A stretch of DNA of 64,000 nt, taken from assembly GCF_030733545.1 (NCBI RefSeq), contig NZ_JASHIU010000002.1, positions 124,001 through 188,000 of the forward strand, written 5' to 3'. Shown in pieces: positions 36,305 through 47,082 of the stretch (position 1 is the first letter of the stretch; each line of letters begins with the position of its first letter). The notes under the pieces are model-generated. The model did not search any database. It had not been told where the DNA came from and saw nothing but the letters and a program-made list of their open reading frames with translations. Source of the stretch: Oceanicaulis sp. MMSF_3324. Its GTDB lineage: Bacteria > Pseudomonadota > Alphaproteobacteria > Caulobacterales > Maricaulaceae. A program made the translations under genes and the position numbers.

Positions 36305-36544
36305 TCACACATCGTCATCCAGATCGTCGTGCCCGCTTCGACTGGAATGAAACACCAGCGCCATAAGGCCGACGCCCAGCGCCGCCGTCAGCACCACGCC
36401 CAGCGTCAAGGCCAGCCAGCCGTGCCAGCTCATGGCGAAGGCGATCTCGCCGCCATCCATGCTGGTCCATATGTAGACGGAAACCCAGACCGAACCGGCC
36501 AGCAGAGCGCCCATGACCAGGAGCGCCAGCAAAATGCCTTTCAT
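36305..36544 (-). CDS. Small two-helix membrane protein
   Basis: 79 residues from ATG 36544, preceded by GGAAGGA. Two hydrophobic segments (about 3-25 and 38-61) flank a short loop with TSMDGGEIAF, and the tail is acidic (SGHDDLDDDV). No family recognised. It is upstream of chpT on the same strand with a 57-nt gap. Confidence 0.68.
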   Translation of the reverse strand: MKGILLALLVMGALLAGSVWVSVYIWTSMDGGEIAFAMSWHGWLALTLGVVLTAALGVGLMALVFHSSRSGHDDLDDDV

Positions 36545-36772
36545 GACAATTCCTTCCCTGAAGTTGGGCGAGCCTCTCGCCTGCGCAGCATATTTGCAAC
36601 CTGTTAAGCGATGCACACTACATCGAAACGTATAGGTAACCCTTCGCCCGGATTAACAACGGGCGCACCGCCGGACTGGAACGAAGATTGCAGTAAACGG
36701 CACTTCCAGATGCGTTTCAGGCGCGCTAGCATTCCCCCGCTGGTGGGGAGCAATGAGGGATAATCTGCGTAC

Positions 36773-38260
36773 ATGTCCGGATTTGATGTGCACTTGGCTG
36801 ACGCCCGGCGTTCACGCTCTTTGATCTTTTTCGTCGCTGTCGGGGCCGCCCTGCTTCTGACCGTCGGCTTCCTGATCAGTCGCGACCAAAGCGATCCGCG
36901 CCTGATGGCGCAGGCGCAGACGGAAATGTCCGATGACACGGATACGGCGTCCGAACCGGCTCAAACACCAGACCCAGCGACCTCTCCGCTCGAAGCGCTC
37001 GACACGCCGCCCCAGACCGCCGTCATGGCCGAGCACGCCCTGTTCACCAATCCGAACAAGCGCCCCGCCGTACACAGTGTCGATGTTACCGTGCGTCGCG
37101 GACAGACCTTCGCCAGCGTGCTGGCGGACGCCGGCGCGGACCGGGTGGATGCCGCGCGCGCCATCAATGCGCTCGACCCGCTCTACTCTGCGCGCCTGCT
37201 GCGTGCGGGTCAGGACCTGACGCTCTATTTCGAAACGCCTGCACCCTATGAGGTCCAGCAAACGTTCAGCACGGAACCTTCGGCCTCCACCACACGCCTT
37301 GCGGGGCTGTCCTTTCGTCCCGATCAGGAACGCACGCTGACCGTATCGCGCGACGGCAACGGTCAGTTCCACGCCCGCGAAGCCACCGCCAGCCTGCGCC
37401 GGGAAGTCGTGCGCGTGACCGGCGAGGTCAGCTCCAGCCTCTATCTCTCCGCCATCGAGCTGGGCGCGACCGACCGTGTCGTCTTTGAACTGGCCAATAT
37501 TCTGGGTTTCGCGGTCGATTTCCGCACCGTGCAGCCCGGCGACCCGTTCGACGTCGTGTTCGAGCGCTTCGTGAACAGCCGGGGCGAGACCGTGCGCACC
37601 GGGGAGATTCTCTATGTCGTCTTCGACGGCCGCGGCGATCCGCTGGAATACTTCCGCTATGAAATGGAAGACGGCGAGATCGGCTATTACACCGGCGAAG
37701 GCGAAAGCGCCCAGCGCCTGCTGATGCGCATGCCCATCAATGGCGCGCGCATCTCCTCCTCCTTCGGCATGCGCTTCCACCCGGTTCTGAACCGCAATCG
37801 CCCCCATAACGGCACCGATTTCGCCGCCCCGCGCGGCACACCGGTCATGGCGGCGGGCGCGGGCATCGTCGAGCGCGCCAACCGTTTCGGCTCCTTCGGC
37901 AATTATGTGCGCATCCGCCACGCCAACGGCTATCAGACCGCCTACGCCCACCTTCAGGGCTTCGCCAGCGGCGTACGCTCGGGCACGCGCGTCCAGCAAG
38001 GCCAGATCATCGCCTATGTGGGCACCACCGGACGCTCAACGGGCCCTCACCTGCACTATGAAGTGCATCTGAACGGCAACCCGACCAATCCGATGAGCCT
38101 GGACCTGCCCACCGGCCGTCGCCTGGAAGCGAACGAGCTTGAGGACTTCATGCAGGTTCGTGATGAGCTGATCGAGCTGCGCGACAATGCGCCGGCAGCG
38201 CTTGAAGACGAAAGCTCACAGGACGCGATCCTGACCGCGGACAATGCCGGCGACGCCTGA
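36773..38260 (+). CDS. M23-family peptidoglycan endopeptidase
   Basis: 495 residues. A membrane anchor (about 20-38) is followed by a disordered Thr/Pro region, a LysM/OapA-like region (VRRGQTFASVLADAGAD), a beta-rich domain with LGATDRVVFELANILGFAVDFRTVQPGDPFDV, and the C-terminal LytM zinc peptidase. Zinc ligands are in HNGTDFAAP (His, Asp) and in HLHYEVH. The catalytic His lies in the QTAYAHLQGF motif. It should cleave peptide cross-links in the periplasm, like MepM or DipM-type proteins, or activate amidases if the site is inactive, but the site looks intact. Monocistronic; the tail is acidic. Confidence 0.93.
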   Translation: MSGFDVHLADARRSRSLIFFVAVGAALLLTVGFLISRDQSDPRLMAQAQTEMSDDTDTASEPAQTPDPATSPLEALDTPPQTAVMAEHALFTNPNKRPAVHSVDVTVRRGQTFASVLADAGADRVDAARAINALDPLYSARLLRAGQDLTLYFETPAPYEVQQTFSTEPSASTTRLAGLSFRPDQERTLTVSRDGNGQFHAREATASLRREVVRVTGEVSSSLYLSAIELGATDRVVFELANILGFAVDFRTVQPGDPFDVVFERFVNSRGETVRTGEILYVVFDGRGDPLEYFRYEMEDGEIGYYTGEGESAQRLLMRMPINGARISSSFGMRFHPVLNRNRPHNGTDFAAPRGTPVMAAGAGIVERANRFGSFGNYVRIRHANGYQTAYAHLQGFASGVRSGTRVQQGQIIAYVGTTGRSTGPHLHYEVHLNGNPTNPMSLDLPTGRRLEANELEDFMQVRDELIELRDNAPAALEDESSQDAILTADNAGDA

Positions 38261-38262
38261 TC

Positions 38263-39102
38263 TCAATCGGGTGTCTGCAAGCGATAGCTGAGAAAGGCCA
38301 GAACATCCCGCGCCGCTTCAAGCGTGGGCTGGCCGTCCTCGGCGATCAGATCCTTGGTCAGAACCGCATGGGGAAACGGATTGCCTGCGGGGTTCTTGGC
38401 CTCATCGGGCAGCACGCGGGTTTCGAGCCGGTCCCCCAGCAGATCCTGGAGCGCGTGGAACCGCGCCGCCTTGCAAGACGGGTCACCGTCAAAGCGCAAG
38501 GCCATGATCTCGAGATTGTCGCGTTGGGACAGGGCCTGCGCCTCGTCCGGATCGAGATGAACAGAGCCCGCCGCATTGAACGGCAAGGCCGGTTCGCCCG
38601 CGACGGCCGCCACCACGCTGGGCTCCACCGCCACCGACCAGGCGAAATTGCCGGTCAGGCACAAACCGACCGCCGCCACGCCCGGCCCGCCGCACTCTTC
38701 ATGCGCTTCACGCGCCAGGGTTCTCAGCCAGTTCGAAATCGGGCTGCCGCCTGACTTGGCGAACAGATGGATTTCCCGGCTCACACAGGCGCGCGCCATA
38801 CCGCCCACCTTGCCGTGAGGGGTGACCAGCTCCTCATGCGGCGTGCCGATCGCGTCATAGAGGGCCGGGGCGTAGACGCGAAAGCCAGCCGCCACGATCC
38901 AGTTCGCCAACCGCCAGAACTCCGGCACGAAACCGGGCAACTCATGCATCAGGATGACGCCCGGCCCCTCTCCCGCCACGAGAACAGGATGCGCCATGCC
39001 CTGGGCTTCCCAGTCAAACACCGTGGTGAAGGGCGTACGATCATCGCGCGCCAGCACCTCGGTATACAGAGACGGTCGGACGTCATGGTCAAACTGCGCC
39101 AT
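38263..39102 (-). CDS. Dienelactone hydrolase-like protein
   Basis: 279 residues from the ATG at 39102, which has GGAGG 8-9 nt upstream. Alpha/beta-hydrolase with LMHELPGFVPEFW, a Cys nucleophile in VGLCLTGNFAW, and a His in FPHAVLTKDL. Only moderately similar to the other such protein at 20.8-21.5 kb. The two genes at 38260/38263 converge with a 2-nt gap. Substrate unknown. Confidence 0.83.
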   Translation of the reverse strand: MAQFDHDVRPSLYTEVLARDDRTPFTTVFDWEAQGMAHPVLVAGEGPGVILMHELPGFVPEFWRLANWIVAAGFRVYAPALYDAIGTPHEELVTPHGKVGGMARACVSREIHLFAKSGGSPISNWLRTLAREAHEECGGPGVAAVGLCLTGNFAWSVAVEPSVVAAVAGEPALPFNAAGSVHLDPDEAQALSQRDNLEIMALRFDGDPSCKAARFHALQDLLGDRLETRVLPDEAKNPAGNPFPHAVLTKDLIAEDGQPTLEAARDVLAFLSYRLQTPD

Positions 39103-39378
39103 TCCAGCATCCTCCAGCATGGTCAGCATGACAGAGTGTGACCGCATTCGGACCCGACAGACAGCCCCCTAAATGACGGGCTGCCCAATTGTTGGACTTG
39201 ACCGGGCGAACCGGCAGGCGTATTTGCCCCTCCGAGCTGGAAGCGCTTGCCGTCCGCAACCCTGTTGGGTCCTGGTGAAGTCTTCCCTTTGAACAGTGTC
39301 AGTCGTGCAGCTTTCTGGCGGCGCGGCGGCAACGCGGACCCCGCCGAATTCAGGCCGCCTTCATGAAAGGCGCACACC

Positions 39379-39816
39379 ATGACGACGCTTACCCTGCCCG
39401 ATCTCGCTGAGCTGAAAGCTCAGGCCAAACGCTTGCGCGCGGCGCTCAGCGATGACGGCGATTTCATCACCCATTCTGAATCCCTTGAGCTGATTGCGCG
39501 GCAATACGGCTTTCGGGACTGGAACACGATCCACGCCCGGGCCGGCAATCGCCCAAGCGAGCCCTATCGCATCGGCGACCAACGCTCTGGCGCCTATCTG
39601 GGCCAGACGTTTTCCGGTGAAATCCACGCGGTCAAACGCCTGGGTGACAGCGGGCTTTATGAAGTCAGCTTCAATTTCGACGAGCCCGTGGACGTGGTGC
39701 GGTTTGACAGCTTCTCCGCCTTCCGCAAACGCGTCAGCGTGACGATCAACCGTGATGGCGTGTCACAGGCCCGCACCTCGGATGGTGAACCGCATCTGCG
39801 GCTCAACGCTGTCTGA
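39379..39816 (+). CDS. Glyoxalase-superfamily-related small protein
   Basis: 145 residues. The N-terminal half (LKAQAKRLRAAL...ITHSESLELIARQYGFRDWNTIHAR) matches the helical motif seen in bacterial 'glyoxalase superfamily protein' annotations and in proteins with an LGYRDWN-type motif. The C-terminal half is strand-rich (GSYLGQTFSGEIHAVKRL-type pattern) with no evident metal site. Enzymatic activity is doubtful. It lies alone with about 276 nt of non-coding DNA before it. Confidence 0.72.
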   Translation: MTTLTLPDLAELKAQAKRLRAALSDDGDFITHSESLELIARQYGFRDWNTIHARAGNRPSEPYRIGDQRSGAYLGQTFSGEIHAVKRLGDSGLYEVSFNFDEPVDVVRFDSFSAFRKRVSVTINRDGVSQARTSDGEPHLRLNAV

Positions 39817-39830
39817 ACCGAACGCAAAAC

Positions 39831-39856
39831 GGGGCGGAGCCCGCTGGCTCCGCCCC
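39831..39856 (-). terminator. Terminator between convergent genes (clpB end)
   Basis: GGGGCGGAGC, loop CCGCTG, GCTCCGCCCC. Reading the minus strand it is followed by GTTTTGC, so it mainly serves clpB; the plus-strand side lacks a T tract. Confidence 0.8.
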
Positions 39857-39888
39857 GCAATTGCACGCCACGCCGAAAGGCGGGCGGT

Positions 39889-42513
<2,625 letters not shown>

Positions 42514-42698
42514 AGTCATGTCTCCTGAGGTTCAGCGAGACAGGCGGGTTCGGCGACCTTCTTGGAAGCATCCCCATACCGCCCTGTCAGTGTTCGAAGT
42601 AGGTGTTGCATATCCGGCACACAAGAGGCTGTGCGCGGAAAAGACGAACGGTCGCAGGGGGAAGGGTGAGTGGCATTTCAGTTCGAGCACAAACCTGT

Positions 42699-42825
42699 CC
42701 CTCTCCCCTCCCTGAGGGGAGAGGTTAGGTGGGGGGTGAGCCGCGCTTCAATCTACAGGCGTTAGAGACACTGAAACGCACCCCCTCACCCGACCTCTCC
42801 CCCTTGTTCAAGGGGGGAGAGGGGA
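42699..42825. repeat. Paired inverted CT/AG-rich intergenic repeat
   Basis: Within the 376-nt gap between clpB and speE, a CCCTCTCCCCTCCCTGAGGG-type hairpin (42699-42724) followed by GTGGGGGGTGAG is mirrored by CACCCCCTCACC (42779-42790) and a second CCTCTCCCCC...GGGGGGAGAGG hairpin (42794-42822). The whole forms a large palindrome of a type often dispersed in bacterial genomes. No gene seen in the gap. Confidence 0.6.
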
Positions 42826-42840
42826 AGTCTCAGAAACAAT

Positions 42841-42870
42841 AAAGGCGGCGCAGTTGCCCGCGCCGCCTTT
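42841..42870 (-). terminator. Terminator of the polyamine operon
   Basis: AAAGGCGGCGC and GCGCCGCCTTT with an 8-nt loop, 20 nt after the speE stop. On the minus strand it continues TTTATTG. Confidence 0.85.
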
Positions 42871-42889
42871 CAATCGGAATGCTCCGGCC

Positions 42890-43777
42890 TTACGCGATTT
42901 TCTCGGCGATATAGGGCGGCAGGGCGAAGCTGCCCTTGTGGATCTCGGGGCTGTAATACTTCGTCTTGATATCAAGCGCCTTGAAGCGTTCACGGATGGT
43001 CTCGATGTCCGGATCGAACGTCGCGTCATCATCGGTCGCAAAGCCCAGCGCCATGAAGCCGCCGGAGAAAGCGGGCACGCAGATCAGGTAAAAGCCGGCA
43101 TGCTTGAACAGCGACCTGAAGCTGTCGGAGGTGGATTTCACCGGCTCGGGATGGATCGCGGCGAGACCGGACTGAGTGACGATGACGCCGCCCTCATTCA
43201 GCAGCTTGGAGCAGGCCGTGTAGAATTCACGGGTGAACAGCACCGCGCTCGGCCCGACCGGATCGGAGGAGTCGATCAGGATCAGGTCGAACTTGTCCGA
43301 CGTCTCTTCGACATATTTCGAGCCGTCCGCAATCACCACATTGACGCGCGGATCCTCAAACGAGCCCTGGGAGACATCCGGGAACCATTTCTTGGAAAAC
43401 TCGATCACATCGGGATCGATCTCGACGAGGGTGATCGACTCCACCGTGTCATGCTTGAGCATTTCACGCATGGCGCCGCCGTCGCCGCCGCCGACAATCA
43501 GCACGCGCTTGACCGCTCCGTGCGACAGCAGCGGCACGTGGGAGACCATCTCGTGATAGATGAACTCGTCGGCCATGGAGACCTGTACCAGGCCGTCAAT
43601 CGCCAGCACGCGACCGTTCTCATTGTTCTCGAACACGATCAGGTCCTGAACGTCAGACGCTTCGGCGTACAGAAGATTGTCGATGCGCAGGCCGTTGCCG
43701 ATGCCTTCGCTCAGCGATTCCCGGAACCACAGATCGCCATTGGCGTCGCGATAGGTGTGCTTGGGGGTGTCGGTCAT
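42890..43777 (-). CDS. speE: Spermidine synthase (aminopropyltransferase) SpeE
   Basis: Transfers aminopropyl from decarboxylated SAM to putrescine. 295 residues from ATG 43777 with AGGAGAG upstream. An N-terminal beta-domain is followed by the Rossmann fold with VLIVGGGDGGAMREML, VEIDPDVIEFSKKWF and the catalytic Asp segment LILIDSSDPVGPS. Putrescine versus another diamine as acceptor cannot be settled by eye. It is the last gene of a four-gene minus-strand polyamine operon. Confidence 0.96.
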   Translation of the reverse strand: MTDTPKHTYRDANGDLWFRESLSEGIGNGLRIDNLLYAEASDVQDLIVFENNENGRVLAIDGLVQVSMADEFIYHEMVSHVPLLSHGAVKRVLIVGGGDGGAMREMLKHDTVESITLVEIDPDVIEFSKKWFPDVSQGSFEDPRVNVVIADGSKYVEETSDKFDLILIDSSDPVGPSAVLFTREFYTACSKLLNEGGVIVTQSGLAAIHPEPVKSTSDSFRSLFKHAGFYLICVPAFSGGFMALGFATDDDATFDPDIETIRERFKALDIKTKYYSPEIHKGSFALPPYIAEKIA

Positions 43778-43926
43778 GAAACTCTCCTGAAGGCGCGTGC
43801 AGGAACGCTGGTGGCGGATCGCGGGTTTACTCGCGCCCACGCCGCATGAAGGCAAGGGAAAATGTAAAGGGAGCGGCTCCTCAAAGAACCGCTCCCCTGT
43901 CCGTCAGCCCTGTGGGCGAAAAGCGC

Positions 43927-44376
43927 TTACGCGCCCTCGCCGCGCAGGATCTCGGTGACGCGCACCTCGGCGGCCTCGAAGGCCTCCTTGAGGATAGCCA
44001 CCGCCTTGATCGGCTGGGCGTCGCCGCACATGAACACGTCGAACGCCGCATAGTCGCGCTCGGGCCAGGTGTGGGTCGAGATGTGGCTTTCCGCCAGCAC
44101 GGCCACGCCAGACACGCCGCCATTGGGCTCGAAAACGTGGGTGTGGATGTGCAGAAGCGTCGCGCCGCACGCAGTCACGCAATCGCGGAACGCCTGCTGG
44201 ATGCGGTCTTCATCGGTCAGGTGACGCGCGCCCATCAGGTCGATGATCAGGTGGCGGCCCGCCACCTGCTTGCCGTCGACCATGATGAAGTGATCGAGAT
44301 CGTCCTTGTGGTTGGCGTCTACCGGCTCGAGTGCGGTGTCAAATTGCGGGTTGCCCGCCAGGGTCAGTCCATCCAT
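43927..44376 (-). CDS. speD: S-adenosylmethionine decarboxylase proenzyme SpeD
   Basis: 149 residues from ATG 44376, a class 1b (short) enzyme that supplies decarboxylated SAM to SpeE. The self-cleavage site AESHISTHTWPE is intact: cleavage between Glu96 and Ser97 generates the pyruvoyl group. His98 and the Cys of FMCGDAQP match the known processing and catalytic residues. The N-terminus is about 25 residues longer than minimal family members. The upstream frame extension runs into the DHS-like gene and is not part of the protein. Confidence 0.95.
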   Translation of the reverse strand: MDGLTLAGNPQFDTALEPVDANHKDDLDHFIMVDGKQVAGRHLIIDLMGARHLTDEDRIQQAFRDCVTACGATLLHIHTHVFEPNGGVSGVAVLAESHISTHTWPERDYAAFDVFMCGDAQPIKAVAILKEAFEAAEVRVTEILRGEGA

Positions 44377-44432
44377 GAGAGGTCCTTCCGTGTGGGAACG
44401 CGGCGCAGGGCCGCGCTCACTCCCGTTGTTCT

Positions 44433-45488
44433 TTAAAAAGCGTCGTTGAAGAGGTCGGCGAACCGACGGCGGGGGCGCGCTTTCCACGCGCCGCGATGAA
44501 ACACGTCAGAGACGATCACCGGCGCCACGGTGGTGGCTTCGGCGTAGACCATCTGCTCGAGCGCCACGTCCACCTTGCCCCAGGAGCAGGCCTCCTTGAG
44601 GGTCGAGGACGAACAGGCGCCGTCGCGCACGTCAGCCACGGTGATCTGCACCGCGTATTTGTGCATTTCCACGTCCTCGTGGCCGAGGATCTCGGCGCAG
44701 ACAACGGTGTCCTGCGCAAAGTTCTTCGGCACGCCGCCGCCCACCATGAACAGGCCGGTCGAGCCCGCCTCGATCTTGATGTCGGTCAGTTCGCGGAAAT
44801 CCGCCACGGAGTCGATGGACACATAGCCCTCACGCGCCTTGATGCGCTTGACCTGATGTTTGACGAGACCAAAGCCCGCCGAACAGTCAGAGAAGGCCGG
44901 CACGAAGATCGGCACGCCATGGCGATAGCACTCTTCGATCAGAGAGCCTTCCTTCTTGGCGTTGCCGTCCGCGAGCCATTTGCCCATCGCCTTGATGAAG
45001 GCGCGCGAGCTGATCGGACCGACAGGCAGGCTGTCAGCAATGTCGCCAATGATATGGTCGCACGCCTGCAGGTCTTCCTCGTCGATATAGGTATCGTAGA
45101 TGCGGTCGATATACAGATCGCGCAGCACGCGGTCGTCGGGGACTTCCTTGGCCTGATAGTGCTTGAAGCCCAGCGCCTCGAAGAAATCCATGTCCACAAT
45201 GGACGCGCCCGTGGCGACCACGGCGTCGACCATGTTGTTGCGGATCATGTCGCGCCACACATGCATGCAGCCGCCGGCCGAGGTGGAGCCCGCCAGCGTC
45301 AGGATGACGGCGCAGTCGGTGTCCTTTTGCGAGGCCTGCAGGATGCGCGCGGCGCGGGCCGCGTCGCGGGAGGTGAAGCTCATCTTCTCCCAGGCATCGA
45401 TGATCACGCGACCGTCAAAGCTGGAAATATCGATGTGTTCGACCGGGCTCGAAAGCAGCTCGGCCTTGCGGTTTGAGGTGTCAGTCAT
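44433..45488 (-). CDS. Deoxyhypusine synthase-family protein, possible homospermidine synthase
   Basis: 351 residues, NAD-dependent deoxyhypusine synthase fold. The active-site Lys305 lies in CSWGKVDV, matching the catalytic Lys of the eukaryotic enzyme, and AGSTSAGGCMHVWRD, FVPAFSDCSAGFGLV and GLFMVGGGVPKNF cover the NAD and spermidine sites. Bacteria have no eIF5A, so hypusine formation is not the job. Related proteins make homospermidine from putrescine and spermidine, or other aminobutyl products. Here the gene lies between the decarboxylase and speD, consistent with a polyamine product; which one is inferred. Start ATG 45488, two nt after the upstream stop. Confidence 0.88.
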   Translation of the reverse strand: MTDTSNRKAELLSSPVEHIDISSFDGRVIIDAWEKMSFTSRDAARAARILQASQKDTDCAVILTLAGSTSAGGCMHVWRDMIRNNMVDAVVATGASIVDMDFFEALGFKHYQAKEVPDDRVLRDLYIDRIYDTYIDEEDLQACDHIIGDIADSLPVGPISSRAFIKAMGKWLADGNAKKEGSLIEECYRHGVPIFVPAFSDCSAGFGLVKHQVKRIKAREGYVSIDSVADFRELTDIKIEAGSTGLFMVGGGVPKNFAQDTVVCAEILGHEDVEMHKYAVQITVADVRDGACSSSTLKEACSWGKVDVALEQMVYAEATTVAPVIVSDVFHRGAWKARPRRRFADLFNDAF

Positions 45489-45490
45489 CC

Positions 45491-46744
45491 TCAACGCCTT
45501 TTCATAATACGGTTACGACGACGCCGGTTCAGGCGCGAGAAGGACACCACGCGTCCGGTTTCGTCTTCGGCGACATCGGGTTGATCGACCACAGGCCGGT
45601 CATACACGGACGCCCAGGGGAAGTCGGACACCGTCTCGGTCTCCACTTCGCCAAAGCCGTTGAACCGGGTGGCCATGGCTACGCCGTAGGCGCCCAGAAG
45701 CGCAAACTCGATCACATCGCCTTCAGACAGGTCCACAGGCAGCTCGACCGGGGCTGCAACCGCGTCAATGGCGTCGCAGGTCGGCCCATAAAGGCGGAAC
45801 GCCGCGGTCTGGCCGCTCGGCTCGCCCTTGGGACGGTGTACGCGGATCGGATAGGGCCATTTCATATGGACCAGATCGAACAGCGTGCCGTACGCGCCAT
45901 CATTGAGATAAACCTGATCGCCCTTGACCAGCTCGACGCGGGTCAGGATCGACGTGGATTCCGCGCACAGGGCCCGGCCCGGCTCACACCACAGATCCGC
46001 GTTCTCGAGGACCATCATTTCCTCGAACGCATTCTCGATGGCGGCCACATACTCAGACAGCGGCGGCGGGGTCATGCCCGGATAATTGACGGGGAAGCCC
46101 CCGCCCACATCCACGATGTCCACGGTGACCGCAGCGCGCTTGATCAGGCGGGACACGTCCAGCATGGCCCCCCGATAGGCGCTCGGCGCCATGCACTGGC
46201 TGCCCACATGGAAGCTCACGCCCAGCTCGTCCGCGTAGACGCGGGCGCGCTGGATCAGATCCACGGCGTCATCCTCTGACGCGCCGAACTTGCCCGCCAG
46301 CGGCAGAGTTGCGCCGTCATTGGAAACGGCGACCCGCACCACCAGTGTCAGGTCCTTGGCGTAACCGGTTTCAACGAGAATCTTTTCAAGCTCGGCTTCG
46401 CAGTCGAGCACGAAGATGCGCACGCCATAATCGAAATAGGCCTTGTTGATGGCGCGCCGGCTTTTGACCGGATGCATGAACGCCATCGTCGCATCCGGAC
46501 ACCGGGCTGCGATCAGCTCGACTTCATTGAGCGACGCCACATCGAACCAGCGCATGCCAGCGGCATACAAGGTGTCGATTACCCACGCGGACGGGTTTGA
46601 CTTGACCGCGTAGAGAACTTCGCCGGGAAAATTGTTCTGGAACCAGGATGCCGCAATCGTCAGTCGATCGGGCCGCGCGCAGGCGACCGGGCCTTCGACA
46701 GGCCGAGAGCGGACCAGGTCCAGGGGCGTATGGTAATGAGACAA
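45491..46744 (-). CDS. PLP-dependent ornithine/lysine decarboxylase (alanine-racemase fold)
   Basis: 417 residues, fold-type III decarboxylase making putrescine (or cadaverine). PLP Lys48 in LYAVKSNP, the glycine loop VGGGFPVNYPG, WCEPGRALCAES and catalytic Cys323 in YGPTCDAID are all present. The start is TTG (46744), giving the usual SHYHTPLDLV beginning; no ATG is available nearby, and a GGGGG lies 9 nt upstream. The last 15 residues, SRLNRRRRNRIMKRR, are unusually basic for this family. It is the first gene of the polyamine operon. Confidence 0.9.
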   Translation of the reverse strand: MSHYHTPLDLVRSRPVEGPVACARPDRLTIAASWFQNNFPGEVLYAVKSNPSAWVIDTLYAAGMRWFDVASLNEVELIAARCPDATMAFMHPVKSRRAINKAYFDYGVRIFVLDCEAELEKILVETGYAKDLTLVVRVAVSNDGATLPLAGKFGASEDDAVDLIQRARVYADELGVSFHVGSQCMAPSAYRGAMLDVSRLIKRAAVTVDIVDVGGGFPVNYPGMTPPPLSEYVAAIENAFEEMMVLENADLWCEPGRALCAESTSILTRVELVKGDQVYLNDGAYGTLFDLVHMKWPYPIRVHRPKGEPSGQTAAFRLYGPTCDAIDAVAAPVELPVDLSEGDVIEFALLGAYGVAMATRFNGFGEVETETVSDFPWASVYDRPVVDQPDVAEDETGRVVSFSRLNRRRRNRIMKRR

Positions 46745-47082
46745 CTCACGGAACCCCCTGCTTGCTGTTAACCCAATCCGGCATCGAGCGCGTCGCCTCC
46801 GCCGGGACGGCGCGAATTAGTACCTGTGACCTCGCATGTAAAGTCGAAAAAACGCGCGCCTGACATTTTTTTTCGAACCCGTTTTCCATTTTGGCTCTTC
46901 TTCCTTCCGTCGAGCCTTCCAAATAGTTTCGCACAGAACGACCCCAAGCTCGAAATCGCGCTGAAAAGCATTGCCAGACAAGAGGTTTGGCAATTATCTC
47001 GCACGCCTGTCACACAAATGACGCGCTCTTCACGTTAAAAGGCGAAACGCCGACATCGTTCTTAAGTTCCGGGAGTTCCCGC
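46745..47082. promoter_or_regulatory. Divergent promoter region, polyamine operon and PstS-like gene
   Basis: 338 nt, clearly more AT-rich than its surroundings, with an A/T-run near 46858-46875. It must drive the decarboxylase operon leftward and the phosphate-binding-like gene rightward. CTGTCAC at 47007-47013 is a perfect single Pho half-box, but the flanking 11-nt-spaced repeats match only about 4 of 7 positions. No small gene evident. Confidence 0.45.

Noticed and set aside
36812-37999. 395-codon minus-strand frame opposite the M23 peptidase
   Set aside because: Shadow of the peptidase, whose zinc motifs are clear.
44377-44487. N-terminal extension of speD by 37 codons
   Set aside because: The extension overlaps the DHS-like gene, is Arg/Pro-rich, and the internal ATG has a ribosome site.
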